Of a stretch of 64,000 nucleotides of DNA, positions 1 through 9,419 are shown piece by piece; position 1 is the stretch's first letter; the number at the start of each line of letters is the position of its first letter. The position numbers were made by a program, and so were the translations under genes. The notes beneath the pieces are model-generated. The model ran no database searches. It was not told the DNA's origin and was given only the letters and a program-made list of their open reading frames with translations. Source of the DNA: Lactobacillaceae bacterium (GTDB lineage: Bacteria > Pseudomonadota > Alphaproteobacteria > RF32 > CAG-239); assembly GCA_031271345.1 (NCBI GenBank), contig JAISVX010000001.1, positions 124,001 through 188,000 of the forward strand. Direction: 5' to 3'.

Positions 1-323
1 TCAAAGCCAGAATCTCTGTTTTTTAGAGAATCTAAATCTCCTTTTAGTCCCGTTACTTCTTCACAAACTTTTTGATGTTCTTTGCCAAGTTTCTTATTTT
101 GCATTTTCAGCGTTATTAAGTTCTTTCTCAGCGGAAGATACGCAATCCAGGCAGAAACCCTGCCCAGTATAAAACCTAAAAGAATAAACGCGATAACGAC
201 AACGCTGAAAGAAGACGTAACTTCAAGCTCGGACCACAAAGTGAATGTTACCAGCTCGTTATTAACAAATGCAAATAATAAAATCGCGGCGATTATCGGT
301 ATGCTTATCAACATTCGTATCAT
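1..323 (-). CDS. lapA: LapA-domain (DUF1049) inner membrane protein, partial at window edge
   Basis: The reverse-strand frame opens with ATG at 321-323, preceded by GGGAGG about 8 bases upstream, and runs off the window start, so the C-terminus is missing. The visible 107 residues show two hydrophobic segments (about 1-20 and 38-62) separated by a short polar loop containing VNNELVTFTLW, then a basic and charged helical tail. This is the layout of LapA/DUF1049 proteins, which in enterobacteria help assemble or regulate lipopolysaccharide export. It lies directly downstream of ihfB, the usual place for this gene in proteobacteria, and is probably co-transcribed with it. The name rests on topology, context and short motifs. 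Confidence 0.75.
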   Translation of the reverse strand, partial: MIRMLISIPIIAAILLFAFVNNELVTFTLWSELEVTSSFSVVVIAFILLGFILGRVSAWIAYLPLRKNLITLKMQNKKLGKEHQKVCEEVTGLKGDLDSLKNRDSGF

Positions 324-361
324 GGTTCTGGCCTCCCAGCCCTAGTAAAAAAGCGCGTCGA

Positions 362-640
362 TTACTTATTTAGTAATTCGTGCAATTGTTTTCCAGTCTT
401 AAAGTGCGGAATCATTCTTTCTTCAACAGAAACTTTTTCGCCGGTGCGAGGGTTTTTTGCCACTCTTGGCGAACGTTTACGAACAGAAAAAGCTCCAAAG
501 CCCCTGAACTCCACTCTTTGGTCGTTAGCTAATGCATTAGTTATACTGTCAAATATTACCGTTACAATCTTCTCAACCTCTTTAACCGAAAGATGAGGGT
601 TTTTACCTGCAACTTTTTCTATTAGTTCTGATTTTGTCAC
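362..640 (-). CDS. ihfB: Integration host factor subunit beta
   Basis: This 92-residue HU/IHF family nucleoid protein has the full family length. It begins MTKSELIEKVA and contains EFRGFGAFSVRKR followed by the arm motif KNPRTGEKV, whose proline (NPRTG) intercalates in bent DNA. The MTKSELIE start and PHFKTGKQL near the end favour IHF-beta over HU. The start is GTG at 640, with AGAGG five bases upstream. The partner IHF-alpha is not in the window. The gene precedes the LapA-like gene, a conserved order. HU cannot be fully excluded from sequence alone. Confidence 0.88.
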   Translation of the reverse strand: MTKSELIEKVAGKNPHLSVKEVEKIVTVIFDSITNALANDQRVEFRGFGAFSVRKRSPRVAKNPRTGEKVSVEERMIPHFKTGKQLHELLNK

Positions 641-769
641 TTTTACCTCTTAAATTTAATTATTAATATACGTTTACATTAGCCCTTAAATTATACTGAT
701 TAATTTTAGAAATCAATAGGCTGATTTAAAAATTTCACCTTATTAACAATTGCGCGGCTATAGAATAAC

Positions 770-799
770 AAAAAAAGCTCCGTTGACGGAGCTTTTTTT
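770..799. terminator. Bidirectional rho-independent terminator
   Basis: A run of A, the stem AGCTCCG, the loop TTGA, the stem CGGAGCT and a run of seven T form a symmetric terminator usable from both strands. On the reverse strand it follows the Lon-like protease gene and separates it from the ihfB transcription unit. Confidence 0.85.
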
Positions 800-873
800 C
801 ATCTAAATTTTCCATTCTTTTGTATTGTCGAAAGATCCTGAAGACGGGTTTTTGTCGGCATATATTTTCAACA

Positions 874-3318
874 TTAGCCGCCTTTTTTCTGGTCTCCGCG
901 ACAGATTATTTCGCGGGCAAACTTCACATATTGATTATAATATTCTTCAATGCTGGTTTGAACCATGCTGTTTACGGTTCCCTTTGGATATTTGCCGTCT
1001 TTTCCCGGCTTGCCGGCTTTAATCCCAGTTAAAATTTCAATGCCGTCATCAACGGAATCAATCGCATAAATATGAAATCTCTTCTCGTTTACCGCTTCTA
1101 AAATCTCTTCTTTCAGCATTAAGTTTACAACATTTGTCCGCGGAATAATCACGCCCTGACTTCCGGTTAAACCATTATGCCTGCAGACATCAAAAAAACC
1201 TTCGATTTTTTCGTTTACGCCGCCGATTGGCTGAATTTCGCCAAACTGGTTAATCGAACCCGTTACCGCTATCGACTGCTTAATCGGAATATTGGCAATC
1301 GCCGAAAGCAGGCAATAATATTCGGTTGAAGACGCGCTGTCTCCGTCAACTCCGCCGTAAGACTGCTCAAAAACTATCGACGCCGATAAAGACAGCGGCG
1401 CATTTTTTGCAAAACGGTTGGTAAGCAAAGACTGCAAAATCAATACGCCCTTGGTATGAATAGGTCCGCTTAAATCTATTTCTCTTTCAATATCAAAAAA
1501 CTCTCCGTTGCCAAGCCTTACCTGAGTTGTTATGCGGGTCGGTTTGCCAAAGGCAAATCTTGATAAATTATAAACGACCAAGCCGTTTATCTGTCCAATT
1601 CTCTCGCCTGTAACATCCATCAAAATTGTGCCGCGCTCGATTTGCTCAAGCATGATTTTGTTAATTCTGCCAAAGCGGTATTTTTGAGCGTCTATAGCTT
1701 GCTGGATGTGGTTTTTGCCAATTTGGTTGGCTTTTGATTTTCTCGCCCAATAATCCGCCTCTCGGAGCAAGTCGCCGATAGACGCGATATGCGCGGTAAG
1801 TTTTAAAGAATCTCCCGCTAACCGCGAAGAATATTCTATCACTTTCGCAACCGCCTGCTTGTTTAGAGAGCGGATTTGTTTTCTTTTTGACAATGAACCG
1901 ATTAATTTTGCGTATTCAAGTTCGGTTTTCTCATTTCTATCCATCAAAGTTGCAAAATCCGCCTCAACCTTGAAAAAGTCGGAGAAATCCGGGTCTCTTT
2001 CGACAAGAACGCCGTACAGTTCCTCATCGCCTGTCAAAATAACTTTAACATCCAACGGTATCGGCTCGGGGTCCAAGGATATGCTGTTATATCCCATATC
2101 ATCACCGGGAGCCTCTATTTTAATCTGCTTAGAAGCCAAAGCCCTTTTTAGCGAATCCCAGGCAAAAGGCTGAGATAAAATTTTGTGGGCGTCCACCAAT
2201 AAGAAGCCTCCGTTTGCTTTATGCAAGGCGCCGGCTTTAATCAGCGTAAAATCGGTTAGTAATGAACCGTGCTGCTGCATACGCTCGATTTTACCAATTA
2301 AGTTGCCCTGGGTCGGGTGGTCAAGGTGAATTATCGGCGCGCCTTTTGTCTTGTCATTTTTTACAATGACATTAACTCTGAATTTTCCATATTTATCTTC
2401 TTCCGGCTTTGCCCTCATCAAAAGGCTTGCAAGCGCATCATCTTCCATCTGGGGCATTCCCGCCGCATCGGAAGACAGATAATCGTCAATATTTTCAATT
2501 ATGTGCTTTTGGATGTTTTTAAGAAAATCTGAAGCCTGTTTATGGGATTTATATTTTTTGCGAAGATTATCAATCGGCTTTTCCAAAACGATTTTTAAAA
2601 ACTTCTCTCTTAAGGCATTGACTTCGCCTCTTTGTTTTTCTTCCCATGAAGGAATATCCTGAGCAGAATTTTCTATTTCTTTCTGCATTGCGTTCAAATC
2701 TTCAATAAGCTCTTTTTTCTCGTTTTCCGGCAACTCGTCAAAGGCTTCCGGGGTAAGGACCTCGCCATCTTTAATCGGCGCAACCACAAGCCCCATAGGC
2801 ATGTGAAGAAGCGCGACTCTTTTTCCTTTGGCTTTCTTTTGAAGCAGCTTTATATACTGCTCTTTCTTTTGCTTATATTTCTCGCTGACAATACTAATCC
2901 CCGCCTTATATTCATCGCTGTCAACAATAGCGGGTATCGCAATTTCTAAATCTTCAATAAGTTTCGCAACATCTTTGGCAAAAACCAATGCTTCTCCCGC
3001 AGAAAAAGACATTGCATGCGGTTTATGAGGCTCGTCAAAATTATAAACATAGGTCCAGTCTAAAGGCGTCGGTCTCAAAATTGCTTCTTCTTCCAAAACT
3101 CTTTTTACCAGACTTGTTTTTCCCGTACCTTCTGGTCCTAAGCAAAACAGGTTATATCCTTTTGATTTAATGTTTATGCCCAGCTCAACGGCGCTCAAGG
3201 CTCTGTCCTGTCCGAGCGCCGAAAGCTTTTCCCCAAGCTCCGCCGTCGTATGAAACTTAAACTTGTCATAATCACATTTGTTATAAAGTTCTTTAGCTTT
3301 TAATTTTGATATAGCCAT
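874..3318 (-). CDS. Lon-like ATP-dependent protease (AAA_32 / Lon S16 family)
   Basis: This 814-residue protein belongs to the large bacterial Lon-like group (COG1067), not to canonical Lon: it has no N-terminal LAN substrate domain. The Walker A is GPEGTGKTS at 61-69. A long helical insertion spans about 150-300, followed by the rest of the AAA+ module. The C-terminal serine-lysine peptidase has GDSAS with Ser661 and NEK with Lys704, a spacing of 43 residues as in Lon proteases. It should be a cytoplasmic ATP-dependent protease; its substrates are unknown. The gene stands alone, has AAGGA upstream of its ATG, and ends before the terminator at 770-799. Confidence 0.88.
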   Translation of the reverse strand: MAISKLKAKELYNKCDYDKFKFHTTAELGEKLSALGQDRALSAVELGINIKSKGYNLFCLGPEGTGKTSLVKRVLEEEAILRPTPLDWTYVYNFDEPHKPHAMSFSAGEALVFAKDVAKLIEDLEIAIPAIVDSDEYKAGISIVSEKYKQKKEQYIKLLQKKAKGKRVALLHMPMGLVVAPIKDGEVLTPEAFDELPENEKKELIEDLNAMQKEIENSAQDIPSWEEKQRGEVNALREKFLKIVLEKPIDNLRKKYKSHKQASDFLKNIQKHIIENIDDYLSSDAAGMPQMEDDALASLLMRAKPEEDKYGKFRVNVIVKNDKTKGAPIIHLDHPTQGNLIGKIERMQQHGSLLTDFTLIKAGALHKANGGFLLVDAHKILSQPFAWDSLKRALASKQIKIEAPGDDMGYNSISLDPEPIPLDVKVILTGDEELYGVLVERDPDFSDFFKVEADFATLMDRNEKTELEYAKLIGSLSKRKQIRSLNKQAVAKVIEYSSRLAGDSLKLTAHIASIGDLLREADYWARKSKANQIGKNHIQQAIDAQKYRFGRINKIMLEQIERGTILMDVTGERIGQINGLVVYNLSRFAFGKPTRITTQVRLGNGEFFDIEREIDLSGPIHTKGVLILQSLLTNRFAKNAPLSLSASIVFEQSYGGVDGDSASSTEYYCLLSAIANIPIKQSIAVTGSINQFGEIQPIGGVNEKIEGFFDVCRHNGLTGSQGVIIPRTNVVNLMLKEEILEAVNEKRFHIYAIDSVDDGIEILTGIKAGKPGKDGKYPKGTVNSMVQTSIEEYYNQYVKFAREIICRGDQKKGG

Positions 3319-3391
3319 ATTGCAAAAATCCTTATATATATTCTTTAATACTATACATATAACCCTTAAAACCTAACATAGCGTAAATTTT

Positions 3392-4861
3392 ATGATTTTT
3401 TTTATATGCTGCATAATCATTTTTTCTATTTTGCTTTCAATAATAAGTATTTTTGCGTTGTATAAAAAAATCAGTCTGGACCATTATTATAGAATAGCGC
3501 TAAAATCTTTTGTACAGAAGCAGCACAAAATCGGCGGAGACAGATATTTCTGCTCTTATGCCATATTGGAGACTATTAAAATTCTTCGAAAAAAAAGAGA
3601 AAAAGACGCTCTTATAAATCTTGCCTTCGCGAGGGTTGACAAAGCCATGAAAATTCTTAAAAATCTTAACAGAAACGATTTAAGAATCTCAGTTGCCGCG
3701 CATTTTGATTTTGAAGAGGCATTAATAGAATTTGAAATGCTCATAAAAAAACAGCCGCAAAATATGTTTATTTTAGGAGAAATGGCGGAATTATATTATA
3801 TGACCAGCCAATATTCCTTATTAAATATGGTTTTAAGCAAAATTGATGAAAAAAAATCGCTATCTTATACAAATGCGAAAAAAGCATATTTTACAATTTT
3901 TCTAAATATGAGAGACGGCGATTTCCTTCCCGCATCAATGGACGGGAACAATGTTATAAAAGTTTTTAACAAAAACAAAGCTTATGTGGAAGAGGCGAAA
4001 ACATATCTGCTTATGGGCATAATATATAAAGCTTCAACTATTTTTGATACCGCGCAGTTTATGTTTACAACCGCTCTTGAGGCGTTCAAAAGGCTTAATG
4101 ATAAAATCGGGATGATTGAAACCTACGGAAACCTTGCAATGCTGATGTCTGTTCAGGAAAGATATGAAGAAACAGAAGCGTATCTGAACAAAGCGGAGGA
4201 ATTAAGCGACAACAACAAAGCCAAGGCTTATATCCTTAACCAAAAAGGTCTTACAAACTTTTTGCAGAACAAAAACGAAGAAGCTCTTAATTTATTGAAG
4301 GAAGCGGCAAAGGTAAATTCTGAAAACAATAATATGGGGGGACTGGCATTCAGCAATGAAATTATTGCTTATATTCTATATGAGCAGAATGATTTTATCG
4401 GCGCCATAGACCATTCCGCCGGCGCGGAAAAGATATATAAAGAATTATCCAATTTTTCCGCAATGCTTGAGACAAAATACATACAGGCATTATCATTATA
4501 TGAACTTGACAAGCTGGATGCTTCAGAAAAAATCGCGCGGGAAATTATTGATACCGCAAAAAAAGAAACAACCAGCTTTCATCTTGCCAATACTTACAAT
4601 CTTTTGGGCGTGATATATATTGCAAAAAAAGACCTGCCCAGAGCAAGAACTTTAATCAAAGAATCCTTAAGGCTGGAACAAAAGAACGAGAGAATCGAAG
4701 GTATAGCCACAGACTATTTTAATTTAGGACTGATTGAATCAAAGATTGGCGAGAGAAAAGACGCCCTTCTTTCAATGGAAAACGCTTTGGAGTTTGCCTC
4801 AAAATTTGGGGAAACAAAGCTGTCAAAAATCATCAAAGATAAAATTAAAACACTAACTTAA
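3392..4861 (+). CDS. Membrane-anchored tetratricopeptide-repeat protein
   Basis: This 489-residue protein has an N-terminal hydrophobic anchor (about 2-24) followed by a long all-helical region of TPR-like repeats. The clearest repeats run from about 215 to 480, for example GMIETYGNLAMLMSVQERYE and a later repeat around HLANTYNLLGVIYIAKKDLP. TPR arrays mediate protein-protein contacts, and no catalytic domain is visible. No Shine-Dalgarno sequence precedes the ATG; the leader is AT-rich. Its 3' end overlaps the end of the convergent EEP-fold gene by 17 bases. A second TPR membrane protein lies at 5803, so the pair may act together, but that is inference. Function unknown. Confidence 0.75.
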   Translation: MIFFICCIIIFSILLSIISIFALYKKISLDHYYRIALKSFVQKQHKIGGDRYFCSYAILETIKILRKKREKDALINLAFARVDKAMKILKNLNRNDLRISVAAHFDFEEALIEFEMLIKKQPQNMFILGEMAELYYMTSQYSLLNMVLSKIDEKKSLSYTNAKKAYFTIFLNMRDGDFLPASMDGNNVIKVFNKNKAYVEEAKTYLLMGIIYKASTIFDTAQFMFTTALEAFKRLNDKIGMIETYGNLAMLMSVQERYEETEAYLNKAEELSDNNKAKAYILNQKGLTNFLQNKNEEALNLLKEAAKVNSENNNMGGLAFSNEIIAYILYEQNDFIGAIDHSAGAEKIYKELSNFSAMLETKYIQALSLYELDKLDASEKIAREIIDTAKKETTSFHLANTYNLLGVIYIAKKDLPRARTLIKESLRLEQKNERIEGIATDYFNLGLIESKIGERKDALLSMENALEFASKFGETKLSKIIKDKIKTLT

Positions 4862-5720
4862 ACAATATCGGGTGTTTAGCATTATGCCCTTTTGGCAGAA
4901 AGCTTACCTTTTCCAGCCCCATATTTTTATATCCTAAAACATTTATTGTCGGAATATCAAATATATTGAACCGATATTTTCCATCAGTTAAAATTATTCT
5001 GTTTTTAACTTCCAGATTTGTAGAGTTAGTAAAGTTGATAAGCCTTTTATTCCACGCTGAAAGCCCAAAGTCTCCAAAAACTATAACAGGATTTTCCTGA
5101 AGATTTACAAACTCGGCTAAGTTTGCGTAAACAATTTTCGCCTCTTTCATTGATATACCTGAAAAATCGACGCTGACCAGAACAACTTCTTTATTATCAA
5201 TATCAAAAACCGCAAAATAAGAATTGTAGTTATTAGACAATCTGATAATTCCTTCCCTTAACGCATCAGCGTTACCCAAAATCATGTTAACCGTTTCAGA
5301 CCCTTCCTGCTTTCTTTGCCCATTCACTGCGACAAAATCCGTATCAAGGCTTTTTGCCCTGCTCAGAACATCGTCATAATTGCTTGAATCTACGGCATTG
5401 ACATACAGCAAAGAAATTTCTCTGCCGTCTTTTTTGGTCATATTAAATAAAACGCCGGAAGAATATCCTATACTCACAAAGCTGAACACAAGCAGCAGTA
5501 CAAAGAAAAAACTATACATGAAAAACCGGCGGTATAAACAATAAATCAGAGTAACAAAGATTATAAGATAGTAGTGAAAACGCAATGCGTTTATATAATA
5601 GAACATCCCTTCGCTGCCGCCATAAAAGCTGGCTGCTATGAGAGCAAACATTACAAATAAAATGCCCTTAAGAATTATATCCGTACGCCGCTCATTTTTT
5701 CTTTGTCTTAAATATCCCAT
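4845..5720 (-). CDS. Membrane protein with degenerate EEP (endonuclease/exonuclease/phosphatase) fold
   Basis: The protein has 291 residues from the chosen ATG at 5720. Three hydrophobic segments (about 16-33, 48-63, 68-88) precede a domain whose outline matches membrane EEP-family proteins: VNAV, TDFVAVNGQ, PVIVFGDFGLSAW, and a C-terminal KHPILFKL. In active members these sites read with Glu, GDFN and SDH; here the Glu is replaced (VNGQ), Asn becomes Gly, and the Asp before His is Ala-Lys. It may be a catalytically dead relative. A longer start at 5861 would overlap the divergent gene at 5803 and gives unconvincing N-terminal sequence; ATG at 5747 is another option. Function unknown. Confidence 0.6.
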   Translation of the reverse strand: MGYLRQRKNERRTDIILKGILFVMFALIAASFYGGSEGMFYYINALRFHYYLIIFVTLIYCLYRRFFMYSFFFVLLLVFSFVSIGYSSGVLFNMTKKDGREISLLYVNAVDSSNYDDVLSRAKSLDTDFVAVNGQRKQEGSETVNMILGNADALREGIIRLSNNYNSYFAVFDIDNKEVVLVSVDFSGISMKEAKIVYANLAEFVNLQENPVIVFGDFGLSAWNKRLINFTNSTNLEVKNRIILTDGKYRFNIFDIPTINVLGYKNMGLEKVSFLPKGHNAKHPILFKLVF

Positions 5721-5802
5721 AAATTTTACTTTAAGTTTTATTAACATGTTATATACTAGATTGTAACAACAAAAACTAATTTGTAAATGGTTCCCGTTAA
5801 AT

Positions 5803-6906
5803 ATGTTTGAAAATATAATTGCCAAACTCGGCTCATATATAAACAATGCATTAATGTACATAAAAAATACATTGATGGATTTTTTCTACGAATCTCTCGG
5901 GTTGTCCATCGAAGATTTAAGGTTTATTTCTTTAATCGTAATTCTCATAACTTTTTCCTCCTTAATCATAATGACCTTCATAATTTATCTAAGGTCGCTG
6001 GTATCTTTAGTAATGGGGGCTAAAGAAAACGCCGGCGAACCGGCTCTTGAAAACAAAAGTGATGATAAAGAGACCAAGCTTCTTGAAGCGCCGGAGGCAA
6101 AAGAAGAAGTTAGAGAAGAATTAAGAGTTAAAGAACCCTACGGCTATGACATCGGGCTTATTCTGGATATGATAAGCAGAGGAGTTACAGAGTTTAAAGC
6201 CTCTCAAGCCATAATGTTTCAAACAGATAAAACCCAGCCGGAAGAACAAATTTTGCAAATTGTAAGCGCGATTAAAGACTTTGCCTCTTTCTGCAAACAG
6301 GGCATATTTAAGAACACTCTGAAAGAAAATGGTCCAGATGAGAGAAAAGCTCTCGAAAGCATAATAAACGGCAGCATTACCGACGCCATGACGCTGCTCA
6401 TGGATTTAATCGAAAAAGAAGTAACCAGAGCCGCAAAGCTTGATAATAAGAAAAAGAGAGAATCTATATTTAAAAGGCTTTCGGATACATGCTGTCTGTT
6501 CGGAACACTGGCAAGCCTGAAAGATGTTAAGCTGGCTTTGAAAAGCTTTGAAATGGCTGCCGAACTTAGACCGGATAATATTAATGCATGGTCAAGACTT
6601 GCCGACATGTATTTTCAGACATCCCAATATCAAAAAGCCATCGATACATATAAAATGATTACCGATAATGCCAATGAGGAAGATAAGAGACAGGTTGCAA
6701 ACGCAAACATAATGATGTCAAAATACCACTATGAGCGTGAAAACTCTTTTGAAGCTCAAAGATTATACGATATGGGCAGACCATATTATGTCGATCTGAG
6801 TATCGGAACAGATTTGAACGAACGCGAAAAAGAGGTTTTAGAGTTTATAAAAGACAATCAAATCGCAAACTTAAACAAAACAATCGCGAGACTGATTGAA
6901 ATTTAA
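5803..6906 (+). CDS. Single-pass membrane protein with C-terminal TPR motifs
   Basis: This 367-residue protein has an amphipathic N-terminus, one strong transmembrane helix (about 40-63), an acidic linker (about 72-115), a helical middle and TPR-like repeats near 235-290 (ALKSFEMAAELRPDN, then WSRLADMYFQTSQYQKA). The soluble part would be cytoplasmic if the start is inside and the single helix crosses once, but this orientation is not certain. It is divergent from the EEP-fold gene and ends 5 bases before the convergent tsaB stop. I do not recognise a named family. Its closeness to another TPR protein at 3392 suggests a shared envelope-linked role, which is inference. Confidence 0.65.
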   Translation: MFENIIAKLGSYINNALMYIKNTLMDFFYESLGLSIEDLRFISLIVILITFSSLIIMTFIIYLRSLVSLVMGAKENAGEPALENKSDDKETKLLEAPEAKEEVREELRVKEPYGYDIGLILDMISRGVTEFKASQAIMFQTDKTQPEEQILQIVSAIKDFASFCKQGIFKNTLKENGPDERKALESIINGSITDAMTLLMDLIEKEVTRAAKLDNKKKRESIFKRLSDTCCLFGTLASLKDVKLALKSFEMAAELRPDNINAWSRLADMYFQTSQYQKAIDTYKMITDNANEEDKRQVANANIMMSKYHYERENSFEAQRLYDMGRPYYVDLSIGTDLNEREKEVLEFIKDNQIANLNKTIARLIEI

Positions 6907-6911
6907 TACTC

Positions 6912-7571
6912 TTATCCGCACCTGCAAATATCCGGCGCCCTTAAATACAACGGCTTGGGAAAAGCTCCTATCCCGTTTTTTTGTTTTTCTTCCGCGCACA
7001 GCGCTATTTTGTTAACAGGCGGATACATTTCCATTTTAATCGCATTGAAGTTAAGACCCGAAGGCGTTGCTAAAAATCTTTCGACGCCATCGCCTATTAT
7101 CGTAACTTTTTTGCCTTTCATCTCTGACAAGATTTCATCCCTATAAGCTGTGGAAGGCTCCGTAATTTTATTGCGGCGGCTGTCAAACAGCTGATAATAG
7201 AAATCTTCCCGTTTTGTTTCGATTATAACGGCGTTAACCTCCGCAAGCTCGTCAGGAGCAAGGCTGTATAAATACGCGTCAAATGCCGAAACACCGATTA
7301 TGGGCAGATTTTTATCGGCTATTCCAAAAGCGCGGGCTGCCGAAATACTTGCGCGAACCCCGGTAAAAGATCCGGGTCCGACACAAACAGCGACAATTCC
7401 TATATCTGAAAAGCTTTTTTTTATACTGTCTAAAATTTTCTTTATTTCAGGCAATAGATATTCCGACTGACCAAATTCCATTCTTTGGGTAGTTTTAACT
7501 ATCTCAATATTATCTTTCATTAAACAGACCGAACAACTTGAAGCCGTTGTATCAAAAGCCAAAATATACAT
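6912..7571 (-). CDS. tsaB: tRNA threonylcarbamoyladenosine biosynthesis protein TsaB
   Basis: This 219-residue TsaB (YeaZ) has the ASKHA-fold start MYILAFDTTASSCSVCL and the conserved block VCVGPGSFTGVR at about 62-73. TsaB is the non-catalytic partner of TsaD; with TsaE it supports formation of t6A37 on ANN-decoding tRNAs. TsaE is present at 49295, tsaD is not in this window. GGGAA lies upstream of the ATG. The length is close to other TsaB proteins. Confidence 0.93.
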   Translation of the reverse strand: MYILAFDTTASSCSVCLMKDNIEIVKTTQRMEFGQSEYLLPEIKKILDSIKKSFSDIGIVAVCVGPGSFTGVRASISAARAFGIADKNLPIIGVSAFDAYLYSLAPDELAEVNAVIIETKREDFYYQLFDSRRNKITEPSTAYRDEILSEMKGKKVTIIGDGVERFLATPSGLNFNAIKMEMYPPVNKIALCAEEKQKNGIGAFPKPLYLRAPDICRCG

Positions 7572-7663
7572 GTTATTCCCAATTTGAATTTTTAAGTTTT
7601 ATAAATAGGATTTATATTATAGAATTAGCGAACAGACAATTAATTTTTTAGATAAAAGAAAAA

Positions 7664-9343
7664 ATGAGCCAGGAATTACTGATAAATATGTTCTATGCCG
7701 CTCCAGAACTATGGTATGTTCTCGGGCTGCTGATTTTTATGCTTTTGGGGCTGGTCATTTATTTAGGAATAAAAACTCTTAAGCTGAAGCAAAAAAACTA
7801 TTTTATCAATAGAGACAGAGAAAGATATATCGAAACTATTTACGCCTCGAAAGACGGCTTCTTTTCTTTTGTTTATCCCGATGATAACGTTAACGACCCG
7901 ATAAAAGAAGTTCGCGAAAAATGCTCAAGAAGGCTCGCGGTGCTTCTAAACCTGGACAACGGCATAAACGCGGCATTTGATGACGTTATAAAATGTTTTT
8001 ATAAAGACGACGCGAAAAGAATCATAAAATACATTGAACTATTGCGCGAAGAAGGCGTGTCTTTTGAAGATGTTTTTGTTGCAAAAAACGACAACAAGCA
8101 AATAAATATTTCAGGATGCAGGATAAACGGAGCGGACGGAACCTTATATTCGGACATAATCTGGTTTCGGGACGTTACCAATGAAAAAATGAACATTATA
8201 AACCTGATTGAAGAAAAAGACGTTTTTTCAAGAAAGATTATACAGCTGGAGGATATGATTAATAATATACCGTTTCCTGTCTGGCTGAGAGACGAAAACC
8301 TAAATATAATTACCGCGAACAAAAAATATTATGAGTTTTTGGGAAATAAAGACGGCAAATCTGACGCCGACAACGAATTAAAAGATGCAAACGGAGAAAA
8401 TGTTTCAAAAAACCTGGCTTTTCTTGCGGTTGCGACAAATAAACCAAAAACAGACAAGACAAATATTATTATCGGCGGACAGATAAAAATTTTTGAAGTT
8501 GCGGAAACTCCTTTTTATTCCGAACTTAATCTGGAAAAAATACGAACCGTCGGCGCCTTAAAAAATATTTCCGAGCTTGAAGAAATTAAGCGAAATCTAA
8601 AATTTAACCAAGAAACACAATTAGAAATATTAGGATCTCTCGGCAACACCGCTTTTGCAGTTTTTGACAATAAATATAAACTGTCGTTTCACAACAAATC
8701 ATTTAAAAAGATGTGGAACCTGGAAGATATAGCAATAGAACAAGGGCTGTCATACACAAACTTTCTGGATATGATAAGAGAAAAAAGACTGCTGCCGGAG
8801 GTTTCAAACTTTATGAACTATCGCGATGAAGAAATAGAAGATTTTAACAGACTAATTGAAGCAAGCGAAGATATGCTCCATATCCCGGATGGCAGAACAA
8901 TCAGAAGAGTCCGTGCGCCTTTCCCGTCCGGCGGCATAATTTTTGCATTTGAAGATGTTTCGGACAAACTTGCGGCAAGGCGGGCGTATAATTCTTTATT
9001 ATCTATTCAAAACGAAATAATCGACAATGTTTTTGACGCCGTGCTTATTTTTGACTCAAACGGCAGGCTCGGCTCATATAACCAGTCTTATGTAGATTTA
9101 TGGAAAGCCAATAATAAGCTGCTTTCGACAGAACAAAGCATTTTTGACGTGATTAATGCCCAAAAGAAATTTTTTAGCCACGTCGAAAACTGGAATGAGT
9201 TTTTGGATACAATAATAAGCCACATTACAAATGTAACCACCAAGTCTTTTGTTCTTGCGCGCAAAGATAATATAGAAATTGATGTAAAATCTAAAACACT
9301 GTCCGACGGCTCAATAATGGTTACATACAGAAAAATTTCTTAA
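7664..9343 (+). CDS. Membrane-anchored multi-PAS protein lacking a kinase domain
   Basis: The protein has 559 residues with one transmembrane helix (about 15-38) and a string of PAS-like domains. A clear PAS is at about 190-230 (NNIPFPVWLRDENLNIITAN), another at about 325-360 (TAFAVFDNKYKLSFHN, PAS_7 style), and a last one at about 460-500 (VFDAVLIFDSNGRLGSYNQ). Alphaproteobacterial proteins with this PAS arrangement normally continue into HisKA and HATPase domains. Here the frame ends right after the last PAS strand (SIMVTYRKIS), and no H-box, N-box or G-box follows in the next gene. It may be a sensor adaptor or a shortened kinase. Signal unknown. Confidence 0.72.
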   Translation: MSQELLINMFYAAPELWYVLGLLIFMLLGLVIYLGIKTLKLKQKNYFINRDRERYIETIYASKDGFFSFVYPDDNVNDPIKEVREKCSRRLAVLLNLDNGINAAFDDVIKCFYKDDAKRIIKYIELLREEGVSFEDVFVAKNDNKQINISGCRINGADGTLYSDIIWFRDVTNEKMNIINLIEEKDVFSRKIIQLEDMINNIPFPVWLRDENLNIITANKKYYEFLGNKDGKSDADNELKDANGENVSKNLAFLAVATNKPKTDKTNIIIGGQIKIFEVAETPFYSELNLEKIRTVGALKNISELEEIKRNLKFNQETQLEILGSLGNTAFAVFDNKYKLSFHNKSFKKMWNLEDIAIEQGLSYTNFLDMIREKRLLPEVSNFMNYRDEEIEDFNRLIEASEDMLHIPDGRTIRRVRAPFPSGGIIFAFEDVSDKLAARRAYNSLLSIQNEIIDNVFDAVLIFDSNGRLGSYNQSYVDLWKANNKLLSTEQSIFDVINAQKKFFSHVENWNEFLDTIISHITNVTTKSFVLARKDNIEIDVKSKTLSDGSIMVTYRKIS

Positions 9344-9419
9344 AAAGCGTATCCAATTGACAAGATTTAAGTTTTATGGAATGTTTAGAGTTAATAAGGT
9401 TTAACAAATAGGGGCGGTC

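Noticed and set aside
1859-2173. Long reading frames on the opposite strand of the Lon-like gene and many others
   Set aside because: They lie opposite or out of frame within genes with strong family matches, have no ribosome sites and low-complexity Ser/Phe-rich products.
5718-5861. Longer N-terminus for the EEP-fold gene starting at 5861
   Set aside because: It would overlap the divergent gene at 5803 and has a poor leader; the later ATG at 5720 gives a plausible cytoplasmic start before the first membrane helix.
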